Below are positions 39,327 to 48,894 of a DNA stretch of 64,000 bases, one piece after another. Below the pieces are notes generated by a model. The model had not been told where the DNA came from and did no database searches. It was given only the letters and a program-made list of their open reading frames with translations. Every line of letters starts with the position of its first letter. The first letter of the stretch is position 1. A program made the translations under genes and the position numbers. The DNA is from an uncultured Butyricimonas sp. (GTDB taxonomy: Bacteria; Bacteroidota; Bacteroidia; Bacteroidales; Marinifilaceae). The stretch is from positions 1 through 64,000 of the forward strand of contig CALUHX010000003.1 in the NCBI GenBank assembly GCA_944320555.1, given 5' to 3'.

Positions 39327-40919
39327 TTAGCTGTAAATATAAACGTCGTTGCTATACTCGAAACTGGGCGCAAACCAAGACATAAACCTCACTTTTCCCG
39401 TTCCGGTAATCGTCTTTTCCGGCAGGAGCGTCAAGTTGTCCAGCACCACGTCGAAGCAATTCACCGTGTATTCATCGCCGGAAGATGTGGCCACCACCAA
39501 ATAAGTGAAGCGATAGTCATACATGTCGCCCAGCCAAGAAGCCGTATTGTAAGCGTATGTGTTGTTGATGAATTTACAATACGTCACCTCGCCGCTGAAG
39601 GAATAGACATCCATCACGAACTCGTCACGGTCGATGTCGTAGTATGAAAGCACGTTGTCCTTGATGAAATACATGATGTTGCGGGTCTGGTGCATCGTGT
39701 AGAAATCGGCATCGGCGAACTCCGGACAACGGGAAACCGGAATCTCCCGGGCAAAACGGATAGGCCCGTACGTGGCTGAGGCCATCTCGTAATTGTTCAA
39801 GCCGTACAACCACACATTCGCGGCATCGTCCCGCTTTTGCATCAAAGCGTAAAGCGTTCCATTATTCGTCTGCATCTCGGGATCGACACTCCCGTCCGTT
39901 TGCCCGAAATACAGCATGTCGGCGTTCATGTTGTTGGGGGAAATCCGCAAATCGTCCGCATCCCGGTAAGTGTCCGGGAAATACTTGATTTCCATCGTCG
40001 TGGAAAATGTGCCAGAGGGATAAATCACGCCAAACGAGCAATTCTTGTCGTCATAGACCACGAATTTGTTGGCATATCCCCAGCATACCAGATAAGGAGC
40101 CAGATGGTAATCGCCCAGCAACGGGGGCATGAATGTCGGGGTCCGTGTCTTCAACAAACACACTTGCCCATCGTAAATCAATCCGGCCAAGCTGGATTGA
40201 TACATAAAAGCCTCAATATTGCTTGTGGAAAAATCGGGCACCTCATAAAACAACTCATCACTTGTCGCCAGCACCTTCTCGTCCGCCACGCGGTACATCA
40301 AAATGTCCTTCTGACTAACCGGCACCAAACAGGTTTGAGCGTCTTCTTCTATCCCCGTTTCCGGATTCACGTACTTATACGTCCCATCCGTCCAAAGCAG
40401 GGACACCGGCCGCCCCTGCATGGGGGCACCCAATGCCAACGACAACTGATCCTCGGCAAATTCGATGGTGTCGCCGCCTTGAATCAGCTGCATGTCCATG
40501 TCGGTGTTCCCGTCCGCCGTCTCTTTCAGGATAAGCCAACCGTGATTGATGCGGGGCACGACCGTGTAATAGAACGTGAGCACGGACTGGATGCCCGTCT
40601 CCACATGGGTGGCCTCCACATTGAACGTAATGGTGCCGGTGGTGTCCACTCGGTATTGGAGGGTATTCTCCTCCGAAATCAACGTAGCCACCGTGTCGCG
40701 GTAAATGAACCATTGGTAGGTACATTCCACCTCCGAGCCGCCCATGGTGGCGACGGGAGTCAACTCCAACATTTCCCCGGCACCGATGTTGCCTCCCGAA
40801 ATGTTCTCAATGACCAAATCGGGAATGGGATGGATGGTATTGTCTTTGTCGTAACAGGCCACGGTGAGCAACATACCCACCAACAAGGCCGCAAATCCAT
40901 ATAATGTGTATCTTTTCAT
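39327..40919 (-). CDS. PKD-like family lipoprotein of the SusCD operon
   Basis: 530 residues with a lipoprotein signal (MKRYTLYGFAALLVGMLLTV then AC). An Ig/PKD-like domain (about 30-120, CTYQWFIYRDT and FNVEATHVETG) precedes a large beta-rich domain (INHGWLILKETADGNTDMDM and many Tyr/Trp/Asp strands), as in the PKD-like lipoproteins that accompany some SusCD pairs. It probably sits on the cell surface and helps bind the substrate. 27 bases after the DUF4843 gene, last of the operon before the terminator. Confidence 0.8.
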   Translation of the reverse strand: MKRYTLYGFAALLVGMLLTVACYDKDNTIHPIPDLVIENISGGNIGAGEMLELTPVATMGGSEVECTYQWFIYRDTVATLISEENTLQYRVDTTGTITFNVEATHVETGIQSVLTFYYTVVPRINHGWLILKETADGNTDMDMQLIQGGDTIEFAEDQLSLALGAPMQGRPVSLLWTDGTYKYVNPETGIEEDAQTCLVPVSQKDILMYRVADEKVLATSDELFYEVPDFSTSNIEAFMYQSSLAGLIYDGQVCLLKTRTPTFMPPLLGDYHLAPYLVCWGYANKFVVYDDKNCSFGVIYPSGTFSTTMEIKYFPDTYRDADDLRISPNNMNADMLYFGQTDGSVDPEMQTNNGTLYALMQKRDDAANVWLYGLNNYEMASATYGPIRFAREIPVSRCPEFADADFYTMHQTRNIMYFIKDNVLSYYDIDRDEFVMDVYSFSGEVTYCKFINNTYAYNTASWLGDMYDYRFTYLVVATSSGDEYTVNCFDVVLDNLTLLPEKTITGTGKVRFMSWFAPSFEYSNDVYIYS

Positions 40920-40946
40920 ATCAATATCTTCTTTTGTTTGTAATCA

Positions 40947-41771
40947 TTAAAAGAAAGCAACCGTCGAGAACGTTATTTCCGTGGCGGCGTCGTCCGGATT
41001 GTCCCGCAAAGGCGGCAATCCCTGCGCGGCGCGCTCGGCGTTCACCCGCTTGAGTTCACGATTGAACACATAGAGGTAATAATTCTTGTCGTCCAAAGTC
41101 AATGTCCCGATAAACTCGTCATCCCACGGCTCGCCCGTCACCTCTATCATAAACTCATGGCGCATGGCGCTCCATGTGCCGGCAAAGAACCAATCGTTCC
41201 AAGCACTCGGCCTCGACAAGCAATCAGCTATGCGCAACTCGACACTGCACAATTCCTCCACTCCGGCATACAAATCCTCGGAATCCGCTATGCGGAAGAA
41301 AAGCGTGTAGGTGGTGTCGCTCAACGTCTCGTCGCGCAGGACAATCACCGGAATCCGCGCTTCCATTTCCCCCGGCTCAAGGGTCAGCCAAGGCGCCATC
41401 CGCTCGTCGTCGAAGGGCACGTAATGCACGCCCGGCTCCGCCTGGCGGGGTATCACCCGCAACACGGAATCGACCACGCCGCCGTCCGCTCCATATTCAA
41501 ACCTCCACTCGGTGCCCTCGTATTGTTCCAGCTTGATGCGGCAGGAATGGTCGGGCACCAATCCCAAGGGACGCACGGTGAACCACACGGTGTCCTGTGT
41601 CACCGTCTCATCCTGTCCAATAAAAGAATAGGCATATTCATTCGGGTTAAGGCTGCTATTGTCCAACACGAATTGCACGCCAATCCAGTCGGTGTTGTAT
41701 TTCGGCAAGGATTCCTCGCAAGCCAAACAACCCAACGCCACGCTTATCGATAAGATAAATTTCCGTATCAT
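40947..41771 (-). CDS. DUF4843 lipoprotein
   Basis: 274 residues, lipoprotein signal MIRKFILSISVALGCLAC. The body follows the DUF4843 pattern: WIGVQFVLDNSSLNPNEYAY, DTVWFTVRPLGLVPD, a central LTLEPGEMEARIPVIVLRD, and a C-terminal SAWNDWFFAGTWS. Such proteins occur next to SusD and PKD-like lipoproteins; their role is presumed to be surface substrate binding. Spacing of 19 and 27 bases to the flanking genes supports one transcript. Confidence 0.85.
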   Translation of the reverse strand: MIRKFILSISVALGCLACEESLPKYNTDWIGVQFVLDNSSLNPNEYAYSFIGQDETVTQDTVWFTVRPLGLVPDHSCRIKLEQYEGTEWRFEYGADGGVVDSVLRVIPRQAEPGVHYVPFDDERMAPWLTLEPGEMEARIPVIVLRDETLSDTTYTLFFRIADSEDLYAGVEELCSVELRIADCLSRPSAWNDWFFAGTWSAMRHEFMIEVTGEPWDDEFIGTLTLDDKNYYLYVFNRELKRVNAERAAQGLPPLRDNPDDAATEITFSTVAFF

Positions 41772-41790
41772 AATCCACTGTCTTTTTCTG

Positions 41791-43155
41791 TTAGTTATCC
41801 GAACTCAATTCTCCCGTCGGCAATGGCAACACATACACGTCGGCTCCGCATTGCTTGGAAGCCCAACGCATGGTGACCGTGCCGAAACGCTTGTAGACGA
41901 AGAACATCTGTCCCTCGGCATAGAACTCGCGCAAGTATTCCGCCGTCAATATCTCCTCCCGGTTGGCGTCCGTGAGCGTCTCGGCGACCACCCCGCGGGA
42001 AATCAGGTATTCGCTGTAAGCGGCGTTGGCCTCTTCCAACGGGGCGCACTCCGCAATAATCAAATACATCTCCGACAAACGAATCAAGGGCACGTACATA
42101 TCCGGGTTCTGCACTTCCGTGTCGAAAGAGGCCCAGTTGTCGTACTTGTTCGTGGAACGGAATCCGGAGCCGTCGTCGGGAAAGAAAAGCGAAAGGCGGA
42201 TGTCGCCCGCGGGATACAATTCCGTCAGATAAGAGGTACGCTGACTAAACTGGGCAAGGTCGCCATCGGCAAGCATGTTGTCGTTGAATTCCTCCAACTC
42301 CAATCCAAAAAGTTGCTCGCTGCCATAAAACACCCGGTCGTATTGATTCAAATCGGCCTGCGTGCCCAACTGGAACACGGACAAACCCTCCCCGTCGACA
42401 GCGTCCTTCACCAAACGGGCATAACGCAACGCCTCGTCGTTCTCGCCCAACCACAAGTGGACACGCGCCTGCAAGCCCAGCACGGCGTAATAGTTCATCC
42501 GATTCTTGTAAACAGACGCGACGGACTCGAATTGGGTCAACAGCACCTCGGCGGAGTCCAAATCGGCGCAAAGGTCATCCATATAATCCCGGTAAGTGGA
42601 GTAAGGATAAGCCTCCAATTGAACCGTCGTCTCGTAAGGCAAGTACTCGTAAGCGTCGTTCACCTGCGAAGGCATCGGTCCCCACAGACGGATGAGGTCG
42701 AAATGAATGAACGCCCGCAAAGCAAGCGCCTCCCCTTTGTACATCGTGTACTCGTCGTTGGACAGCACTCCGTCCTGCGTTTCCATGTATTCCAACATCA
42801 GATTCAAGTTGGCAATCACCTCGTATTGCTGCAAGAACAATGTCCCCAGCATGCCGTCCACCAGACTTTCCCGATAGTTGTGCGTGGCCAACTCGTAAGA
42901 AGTGCCTCCGTCCACCGTGACGTTCCACAGATTGGCCATCAACTCGACCGCCCCGACCACCATGCCGCCATCCGGCGAATAATTGTCCCGCATCACGGTG
43001 TAGCACCCCATCAAAGCGTCGTAGAACCCCGCCTGGGTTTTGAACATCTCGTCCTTGGTCACCTGCGTCTCCGGCTGGATGGTGAGCCATTCCTGGCAAG
43101 AGGAGAAGGCAAACAAGGCGCAAAGCAGTATCGCTAAATTCTTTATCTTTTTCAT
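41791..43155 (-). CDS. SusD/RagB-family outer-membrane lipoprotein
   Basis: 454 residues. Lipoprotein signal MKKIKNLAILLCALFAFSSC, then QEWLTIQPETQVTKDEMFKT and FYDALMGCYTVMRDNY, the typical SusD N-terminal helices; AYEYLPYETTVQ and YMDDLCADLDSAEVLL belong to the TPR scaffold. SusD forms the lid of the SusC pore and captures the nutrient at the surface. 16 bases after susC. Confidence 0.93.
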   Translation of the reverse strand: MKKIKNLAILLCALFAFSSCQEWLTIQPETQVTKDEMFKTQAGFYDALMGCYTVMRDNYSPDGGMVVGAVELMANLWNVTVDGGTSYELATHNYRESLVDGMLGTLFLQQYEVIANLNLMLEYMETQDGVLSNDEYTMYKGEALALRAFIHFDLIRLWGPMPSQVNDAYEYLPYETTVQLEAYPYSTYRDYMDDLCADLDSAEVLLTQFESVASVYKNRMNYYAVLGLQARVHLWLGENDEALRYARLVKDAVDGEGLSVFQLGTQADLNQYDRVFYGSEQLFGLELEEFNDNMLADGDLAQFSQRTSYLTELYPAGDIRLSLFFPDDGSGFRSTNKYDNWASFDTEVQNPDMYVPLIRLSEMYLIIAECAPLEEANAAYSEYLISRGVVAETLTDANREEILTAEYLREFYAEGQMFFVYKRFGTVTMRWASKQCGADVYVLPLPTGELSSDN

Positions 43156-43171
43156 ATCGCTCGTTGTTTAA

Positions 43172-46100
43172 TTAGAAGGTACATGATATCGAAATGGAAG
43201 GTTTCACGGAGAAGGGATAAGCCGTGCCCCGTTCCTGCTCGATGGTGGAAAGGTAAAGCAAATCCATCATGCTGGCGGAGATGTTCAACCGTTCCATGCC
43301 CAAATATTTACACATCCGCCGCGGGAAATCATACGACAGATTGAGATTCCGCCAAATGAACGTGGACTCGTCCATCACGAAACGGTCATTGGCGTCCGTG
43401 TTTCTCGTGTTGGCAAGCCCTTTGTAGCGGGTAACGTCGCCGGGCTTTTCCCACCGTTCGGTCAACACCCGCCTGTCCACATTCACTTGCACGTATGCGT
43501 TCTCCACCTTGTTCAGCAAGGTCGAGTTCAATTTCTGCCCGCCCAAACGCAACTCAAAACCGGCATTGAGCGAGAAGGACTTGTAGCGGAACATGGTGCT
43601 GAAACGCCCATTGAGTTTCGGCATGTCCACGCCCACCTTGTACTTGGCAAACATGTCGGGAGTGGTGGAAGCCCTTCCGTTGCGGTCCAGATAAAGCACC
43701 TCGCCCGTCAAAGCGTCCACTCCGGGAGAGATAAAGGCATATATCGCCTCCATCGGCTCTCCTTCACGGTATTGATAATAGTAGGAACTGCTGGATTGGT
43801 TGTTCACCTCGCTCTCGATGCGCTCTTTCATCTTCTCGGACAATTTGACGATGGTATTCTTGTTCCACGAAGAGGCCGCACGCACCGACCAGACGATGTT
43901 TTTGTTCCGCAAAAGATTGACCGACAAATTGATTTCGCCACCCACATTGCGCAACACACCCACGTTTTCCATAAAAGAGTCGAATCCATGGGAATAGGTC
44001 AAGCCCACGTCGGCGATAAAGTTTTGCGTTTCCTTATGGTAGTAGTTACCCGTGATGGAGAGAATCTCGTTGAAAAGGGTGACATCCAAACCGATGTTGT
44101 GCTGGTAGGTGTCCTGCCAACGGAGCCTGTCGTTGCCGATGCCCATGAGCATGGCACCCATCGTGCCGTCGTAACGTTGGTCGCGGTCGTACTCGTAAGT
44201 GGTCAACGTCTGATAAGGATCGGAGGGGAGCGCGCTGTTCACTCCGTAAGAATAACGCAGGCGGAGCAGGTTCACCCAAGGCAGGTTTTCCTGCACGAAA
44301 TTCTCCTGGCTGACCGTATAACCCAAACCGACACTCCAGAAGGGAGCAAACCGATTCTCGGAACCGAAGGAGGACGAGCCATCCAAACGGTAGGAGAAAT
44401 CAAAGAAGTAGCGGCTGTCGTAATTGTAGTTGCCCGTGAACACAAACCCGGCGGTGCGGTTCTTCGTATCCGTGGCCGTGGGACGCTCCGTGGCATAACC
44501 GGCGGCGTTGGAAATGTCGGTCAGATGGTCGTTGGCGAATCCACGCACCCAAATACTGTATTGCAGGTTCTTCGTCTCATACAAACTTCCGTCGATACCC
44601 GCGAACACGCTATGCCGTCCAAAGGTGTTTCCATAGCTCGCATTAAAATTCCACTGCCAGGAGCTGTTCTCTCCATAACCCCAGGTATAACTTCCCATGC
44701 CATCCGGGTCAGACACTTGGTTAAAGTCGTTACTCGATTTCGGAGAGAATTGGTCGGAACGGTCGGTATGCTTGGAAAAGCCGATATTGGTGCGCAACTT
44801 CAGCCCCTTCACCACATCCCATTCGATAGTGAAAGCGTTACGGATGTCCGTGTACTTCTCTTTATCGAATTTGTTGATGGAGGCTTCCCAAAGCGGATTG
44901 GCCGTCGTGGTCACTCCAGTAGAGGAACCAAAAGTCATAAAAGATCTCACCAACCGTCCTTCATCATCGTATGGATAGAAATAAGGATTCAACCGCACAT
45001 ATTCCGAAAACGTGCCATACGGACTGTCCTCTGAATTGTTCAAGCCAAGAGTGAAGCTATTCGTGAAGCGGATGTTCTTGAACAGATAGCTGATGGTGAG
45101 CCCGCCATTGAAATTGTTGCGGAACGAGCCTTTCATGGCGCCCGCCACGCAGTTGTAGGAAAGGTTCATGGAATAGCGGAAATTCTCGTCGCCGCCGTTG
45201 AAATTCAGCATATATTGCTGGCCGACACCCGTGCGCACCGGCTTGCCAATCCAGTAGGTGTCCACGCCCTCGGCCACGGCCTTCACGTTCTGGCGGTAAA
45301 GTATCTCCCGCTCGGAGCTGTTGTACAATCCCGCGCGCACCTCAAGGTCCAACTTCTCCTGTGCGTTCAACAAATTATAGCTGGAAAGGTCGGGGATTTC
45401 GATGTTCATACCCACCGTGGCGGACACTCGCAATTTCCCCTGTCGGGGCTTGGAGGAAGTGATAACCACCACGCCATTGGCTCCGCGGGCCCCGTACATG
45501 GCGGTGGAACTGGCATCCTTCAAGATGGTGATGGATTCCACGTCGGAAGGGTTCAAATCCATGACGCGCTCCAACGTCACCTCGAAACCATCGAGAATAA
45601 AAAGCGGTTGGTTCAACTCGGCCCGGGCGAGAGTTTGCAAATTCGTGATATCCGGCAAACCGGAAATTCCTCGTATTTGAATTTCCGGCAAAACATTCGG
45701 ATCACTCCCGTAAGTATTATTTTCCCGGATGACAAACGCCGGGTCGATGTTGTTCAACGTTTGTAACAAATTCCTATTTCCAAATGCCATTATCTCGTCC
45801 TTGGTAACATGGGTCACGGCCCCCGTGAAACTCTCCTTGGGTTTGTCAAAAATACCAGTCACCACCACCTCATCGATCTCAGCGATATCGATTTTCATAA
45901 CCACATCCAACACTTTCGTCTTCTCGTTCACCTCTATTTCCTTTTTCTGATAACCCACGAACGAAAAAATAAGCGTAAGACTATCCCTTCTAGGAAGATC
46001 TATGTCAAACTTTCCTTCTTCGTCCGTGACAAAACCAATCGTGGTACCCTTTACTTGAATCGTCACTCCAGGCATAGTCATCCCATCATTATCCTTCACT

Positions 46101-46522
46101 GTTCCCGAAACATTAAAATTATCCGGAGTTTCCTTTTTTGTCTTCTCATCCTCCTCGTCCGGGGCGGGAGCGATGACGATGAGGCTGCCGCTGAACTCGA
46201 AGGTCAGGCCCGTGCCGGCCAGCACCCGGTGCAGGACGCTCTCCACCGTCTCGCCGACGGCCTTCACGGAGACAGTCCCCAACTGCCGCACCTGTTCCGT
46301 GTTAAACATGAAATACAAGCTCGTCTGCCGCTGAATCTCGCCGCAAAGCTCATCCAACGACACGTCTTTCAGATCCAAGTTCACCCGTTCCTGCTGCGCC
46401 AGCGTGGAAGCCGACAGCCCACAGGTGAACACAAACATCAATACCGCAAAAAGTTTCATAGGCAACAACATTTTTTTGCCACCATATCGACAAAGATGTC
46501 GACAGATTCGTTTTTTCGTCAT
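43172..46522 (-). CDS. SusC/RagA-family TonB-dependent transporter with STN domain
   Basis: 1116 residues. After a signal peptide (MKLFAVLMFVFTCGLSAST) comes an STN signalling domain (about 45-115, LDLKDVSLDELCGEIQRQTS), a carboxypeptidase-regulatory-like domain (FNVSGTVKDNDGMTMPGVTI), a TonB box (IDEVVVTG), the plug (TILKDASSTAMYGARGANGV) and the 22-strand barrel ending SISCTF. The STN domain lets the transporter signal through the FecR protein encoded upstream to the ECF sigma factor, so substrate import should switch on the operon. The first of two possible starts is used; MLLPMKLF, 17 codons on, is an alternative. Full-length, no frameshift. Confidence 0.95.
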   Translation of the reverse strand: MTKKRICRHLCRYGGKKMLLPMKLFAVLMFVFTCGLSASTLAQQERVNLDLKDVSLDELCGEIQRQTSLYFMFNTEQVRQLGTVSVKAVGETVESVLHRVLAGTGLTFEFSGSLIVIAPAPDEEDEKTKKETPDNFNVSGTVKDNDGMTMPGVTIQVKGTTIGFVTDEEGKFDIDLPRRDSLTLIFSFVGYQKKEIEVNEKTKVLDVVMKIDIAEIDEVVVTGIFDKPKESFTGAVTHVTKDEIMAFGNRNLLQTLNNIDPAFVIRENNTYGSDPNVLPEIQIRGISGLPDITNLQTLARAELNQPLFILDGFEVTLERVMDLNPSDVESITILKDASSTAMYGARGANGVVVITSSKPRQGKLRVSATVGMNIEIPDLSSYNLLNAQEKLDLEVRAGLYNSSEREILYRQNVKAVAEGVDTYWIGKPVRTGVGQQYMLNFNGGDENFRYSMNLSYNCVAGAMKGSFRNNFNGGLTISYLFKNIRFTNSFTLGLNNSEDSPYGTFSEYVRLNPYFYPYDDEGRLVRSFMTFGSSTGVTTTANPLWEASINKFDKEKYTDIRNAFTIEWDVVKGLKLRTNIGFSKHTDRSDQFSPKSSNDFNQVSDPDGMGSYTWGYGENSSWQWNFNASYGNTFGRHSVFAGIDGSLYETKNLQYSIWVRGFANDHLTDISNAAGYATERPTATDTKNRTAGFVFTGNYNYDSRYFFDFSYRLDGSSSFGSENRFAPFWSVGLGYTVSQENFVQENLPWVNLLRLRYSYGVNSALPSDPYQTLTTYEYDRDQRYDGTMGAMLMGIGNDRLRWQDTYQHNIGLDVTLFNEILSITGNYYHKETQNFIADVGLTYSHGFDSFMENVGVLRNVGGEINLSVNLLRNKNIVWSVRAASSWNKNTIVKLSEKMKERIESEVNNQSSSSYYYQYREGEPMEAIYAFISPGVDALTGEVLYLDRNGRASTTPDMFAKYKVGVDMPKLNGRFSTMFRYKSFSLNAGFELRLGGQKLNSTLLNKVENAYVQVNVDRRVLTERWEKPGDVTRYKGLANTRNTDANDRFVMDESTFIWRNLNLSYDFPRRMCKYLGMERLNISASMMDLLYLSTIEQERGTAYPFSVKPSISISCTF

Positions 46523-46626
46523 ATATTTGTACTATTAATTGTTACTCGTGGCACACCCGCCTCGCGAACACGAGTGGGCCACATTATCACACTCTCGGAG
46601 AATGCGCCAACATTCTCCGTTTTCTT

Positions 46627-47790
46627 TTATCTCGTCACGACAACCGTCTGTCCCTCCACCCGCAACCGGGTCCCCACCATACGGTTTATCGCGTTCAATA
46701 TCACCTCTATGTCGTCATATTTCCGGATATGCCCCGTGAAATGCAACGCCTTCACCGCCTCGTCCCGCCACTCCACGTCCACGTCGTACCACCGCGACAC
46801 CACCTCCAGAATACGCTCCAGATTCTCGTCCTTGAACACGAACTGCCCCTCCTTCCAAGCGATATAGGGAAACACCTCCACGTCGCGGACCTCTTGCAAC
46901 TCCCCCCGCCCGTCGTACACCGCCAACTGCGAGGGACGCAACATCCGCTCCTCCGGCGACTCCACTCCCGACACACCCACACTTCCCTCCACCAGCACCG
47001 CCTGCGTCCCCGCCCCCGGATAGGCGTTCACGTTAAACTCCGTCCCGTAAGCCCTCACCCGCGTCGCCCCCGCTTTCACCACGAAAGGACGCGCACTGTC
47101 CGTCGCCACCTCGAAGTAAGCCTCCCCGGAAAGACACACCTCCCGACTTCCGCCCGAGAACGTCACCGGATAACGCAGCTCCGATGCCGCGTTCAACCGC
47201 ACCACAGTCCCGTCCGCCAGCGTCACGCCATACTCCCCGCCCCTCGGCGTCCGCAGCGTGTTCATCCGCACAGGCTCGTCGGCAGCCTTCCGCTCCCCGC
47301 CGTCCCGGTACACGATTCCTCCCCCTTCATTGGTGGCCACCATGCCCGGCTCCACTTCTATCCGCCGCTCCCCGCCGGGAAGCAGGGCCACAGCCGTCCC
47401 GTCGTCCATGATCAACTCCGCTTTGTAACCGCCCGGCTCCACCCGGGCCACGACGGCTGGTCGCTCCTCCTCCCGCATCCACTCCCTCACTCCATACGCC
47501 GCCAAGCACAAAGGAATCGCCAAAACCGCGGCGTACCTCCAGACCGACCGCCACGTCCTGCGGCGGCGAGCCTCCCGGATGTAACGCAAATAACGCCTCA
47601 GCTCCCGTTCCTCCCGCTCGGAAGAAGGGAGCACTCCGCTCGTCAGATTCCACGCCTTCTTCATCTGCTCGAAATAACGGCCGTTCTCCGGACGCTCCTC
47701 CACCCAACGGGCCACCTCCAGCATCTCCGCCGGAGTCGCCGTCCCGTCCAACACTTTAATTATACGCTCGTCTCTTTTATCTGTGTCCAT
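46627..47790 (-). CDS. FecR-type anti-sigma factor
   Basis: 387 residues. A cytosolic sigma-binding N-terminus (1-80) with LDGTATPAEMLEVARWVEER, one membrane segment (about 84-101, WRYAAVLAIPLCLAAYGV), the periplasmic FecR domain (LRTPRGGEYGVTLADGTVVR, EVCLSGEAYFEVATDSARPF) and a C-terminal DUF4974/STN-interacting part (ILEVVSRWYDVDVEW, HFTGHIRKYDDIEVILNAIN). It should hold the ECF sigma factor until SusC signals. 104 bases separate it from susC. Confidence 0.93.
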   Translation of the reverse strand: MDTDKRDERIIKVLDGTATPAEMLEVARWVEERPENGRYFEQMKKAWNLTSGVLPSSEREERELRRYLRYIREARRRRTWRSVWRYAAVLAIPLCLAAYGVREWMREEERPAVVARVEPGGYKAELIMDDGTAVALLPGGERRIEVEPGMVATNEGGGIVYRDGGERKAADEPVRMNTLRTPRGGEYGVTLADGTVVRLNAASELRYPVTFSGGSREVCLSGEAYFEVATDSARPFVVKAGATRVRAYGTEFNVNAYPGAGTQAVLVEGSVGVSGVESPEERMLRPSQLAVYDGRGELQEVRDVEVFPYIAWKEGQFVFKDENLERILEVVSRWYDVDVEWRDEAVKALHFTGHIRKYDDIEVILNAINRMVGTRLRVEGQTVVVTR

Positions 47791-47812
47791 AATGTCGTCC
47801 TTTTACACCCCT

Positions 47813-47838
47813 ATAACAACCGAAAGACGATTTACCCC
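47813..47838 (-). promoter_or_regulatory. Possible ECF sigma promoter before fecR
   Basis: In minus-strand sense GGGGTAAATCG, TCTTTCG, GTTGTTAT lies 23 bases before the fecR start, and ATAGGGGT occurs twice around it. The GGGGTAA/GTTGT pair is similar to what I recall before other Bacteroidetes FecR genes. Function as the promoter for the cognate sigma factor is inference. Confidence 0.35.
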
Positions 47839-48101
47839 TATGCCAAAACCAAAAAAAATTTCACCGCCACCCATTTTTCTCCAAAACCGACATTCCCCTC
47901 CCCCAATCGCAAGGAAGCAAGTAGCATGCACGCAGGGGAAAACGGCATGCAAACGGCGCGACTTAGACTCACTTTAATAAGTCAATCCCATGCCTGAATT
48001 TTGTCGATAGCCATTTCTTATCGCCACCCGCCCGCCACTTACCCCCTGCTCCATCCCTACCTACTCCCCCGCCTACTTCCTTCCCGCACATCACGCACAC
48101 T

Positions 48102-48123
48102 TCTCCCACATATCTCCCACCCA
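48102..48123. repeat. 11-bp tandem repeat pair
   Basis: TCTCCCACATA and TCTCCCACCCA are adjacent. C-rich sequence to the left (48047-48101) shows a weaker 11-base periodicity. Confidence 0.4.
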
Positions 48124-48178
48124 TGCCCCAATTCCAAGAGAAAACATGACGTTTTTATACTTATTTTTCTCCAATAAT

Positions 48179-48222
48179 ACTCGGAGATAACTCGGAGCAA
48201 AGTCGTAGATGAGTCGCATTTG
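48179..48222. repeat. 11-bp tandem repeats, four units
   Basis: ACTCGGAGATA, ACTCGGAGCAA, AGTCGTAGATG, AGTCGCATTTG in direct succession; the first two share eight of eleven bases. Confidence 0.6.
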
Positions 48223-48237
48223 AATTAGGCATGACTG

Positions 48238-48270
48238 GGATATGTGTAGGATATGTGTGGGATATATAGA
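48238..48270. repeat. 11-bp tandem repeats, three units
   Basis: GGATATGTGTA, GGATATGTGTG, GGATATATAGA in direct succession, ending 15 bases past the 3' end of the sigma gene. Confidence 0.6.
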
Positions 48271-48285
48271 AGAGGCCGCCGGGGG

Positions 48286-48873
48286 TCAATTGTTCAGCCA
48301 GACGAGCAGGCACAAGAGCCATTCCAGTTCCTTCCGCAACTTGGAGAGGGCCGTGGTCATTTGATTTTCGACCGTCTTGATGGAGATTTGCAATTTGTCG
48401 GCGATTTCCTTGTTGGACAATCCGTCCACCTTGCCCAGCACAAACACTTCCCGGCAACGCTCCGGCAATCCTTGGACGGCAAGGTCGATGGCCCGCTTCA
48501 ATTCCTCGTCCTGCAAGGCGAGCTCCGCCTCCGGCGTCTCGACGACCCGGGAAAAATAAAACTCCTCCAACTCCTTGTTCACGTAGTCCTGCTCCACCCG
48601 CCTGTGCTTGAGCTCGTTCATGCAACTGTTATACACCGTCTTATACAAGTATGGCTTCAGGTCGATTCCCGCATGCAAGGCCTTTCTCCGCTCATAAAGG
48701 CGGCAAAATGTCTCCTGCACCACATCGTTCGCCCCCTCCGCGTCATGCAGCAGGCGGCTCGCGTAATTCAGCAGCATCGCATAATATTGCTTAAAAACAT
48801 AGGCGAAAGCCGCCTCCTCCCCTCTGGTCAAAGCGGCTATCAATTGTCCCTCGCTCTGAAACACCTTGTCCAT
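48286..48873 (-). CDS. ECF RNA polymerase sigma factor
   Basis: 195 residues with sigma region 2 (about 20-90, EEAAFAYVFKQYYAMLLNYA, DVVQETFCRLYERR) and region 4 (about 125-185, LPERCREVFVLGKVDGLSNK and EIADKLQISIKTVENQMTTA). It belongs to the Bacteroidetes group that works with FecR and STN-SusC proteins. It directs transcription of the downstream fecR-susCD genes when released. Its start is 21 bases after the DUF4923 gene, so the two may be co-transcribed from upstream. Confidence 0.93.
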   Translation of the reverse strand: MDKVFQSEGQLIAALTRGEEAAFAYVFKQYYAMLLNYASRLLHDAEGANDVVQETFCRLYERRKALHAGIDLKPYLYKTVYNSCMNELKHRRVEQDYVNKELEEFYFSRVVETPEAELALQDEELKRAIDLAVQGLPERCREVFVLGKVDGLSNKEIADKLQISIKTVENQMTTALSKLRKELEWLLCLLVWLNN

Positions 48874-48894
48874 GCGTCCCTGTTCCGTGTCACG

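Larger units (their letters stand above)
47839..48285. other. Intergenic DNA between fecR and the ECF sigma gene
   Basis: About 450 bases without a gene. The right half is built largely from degenerate 11-bp repeats (48102-48123, 48179-48222, 48238-48270). A GACTTA/TAAGTC inverted repeat occurs near 47960-47985. Confidence 0.5.

Noticed and set aside
43487-45034. 515-codon frame antisense to susC
   Set aside because: Lies wholly within a full-length SusC gene and has no family signature.
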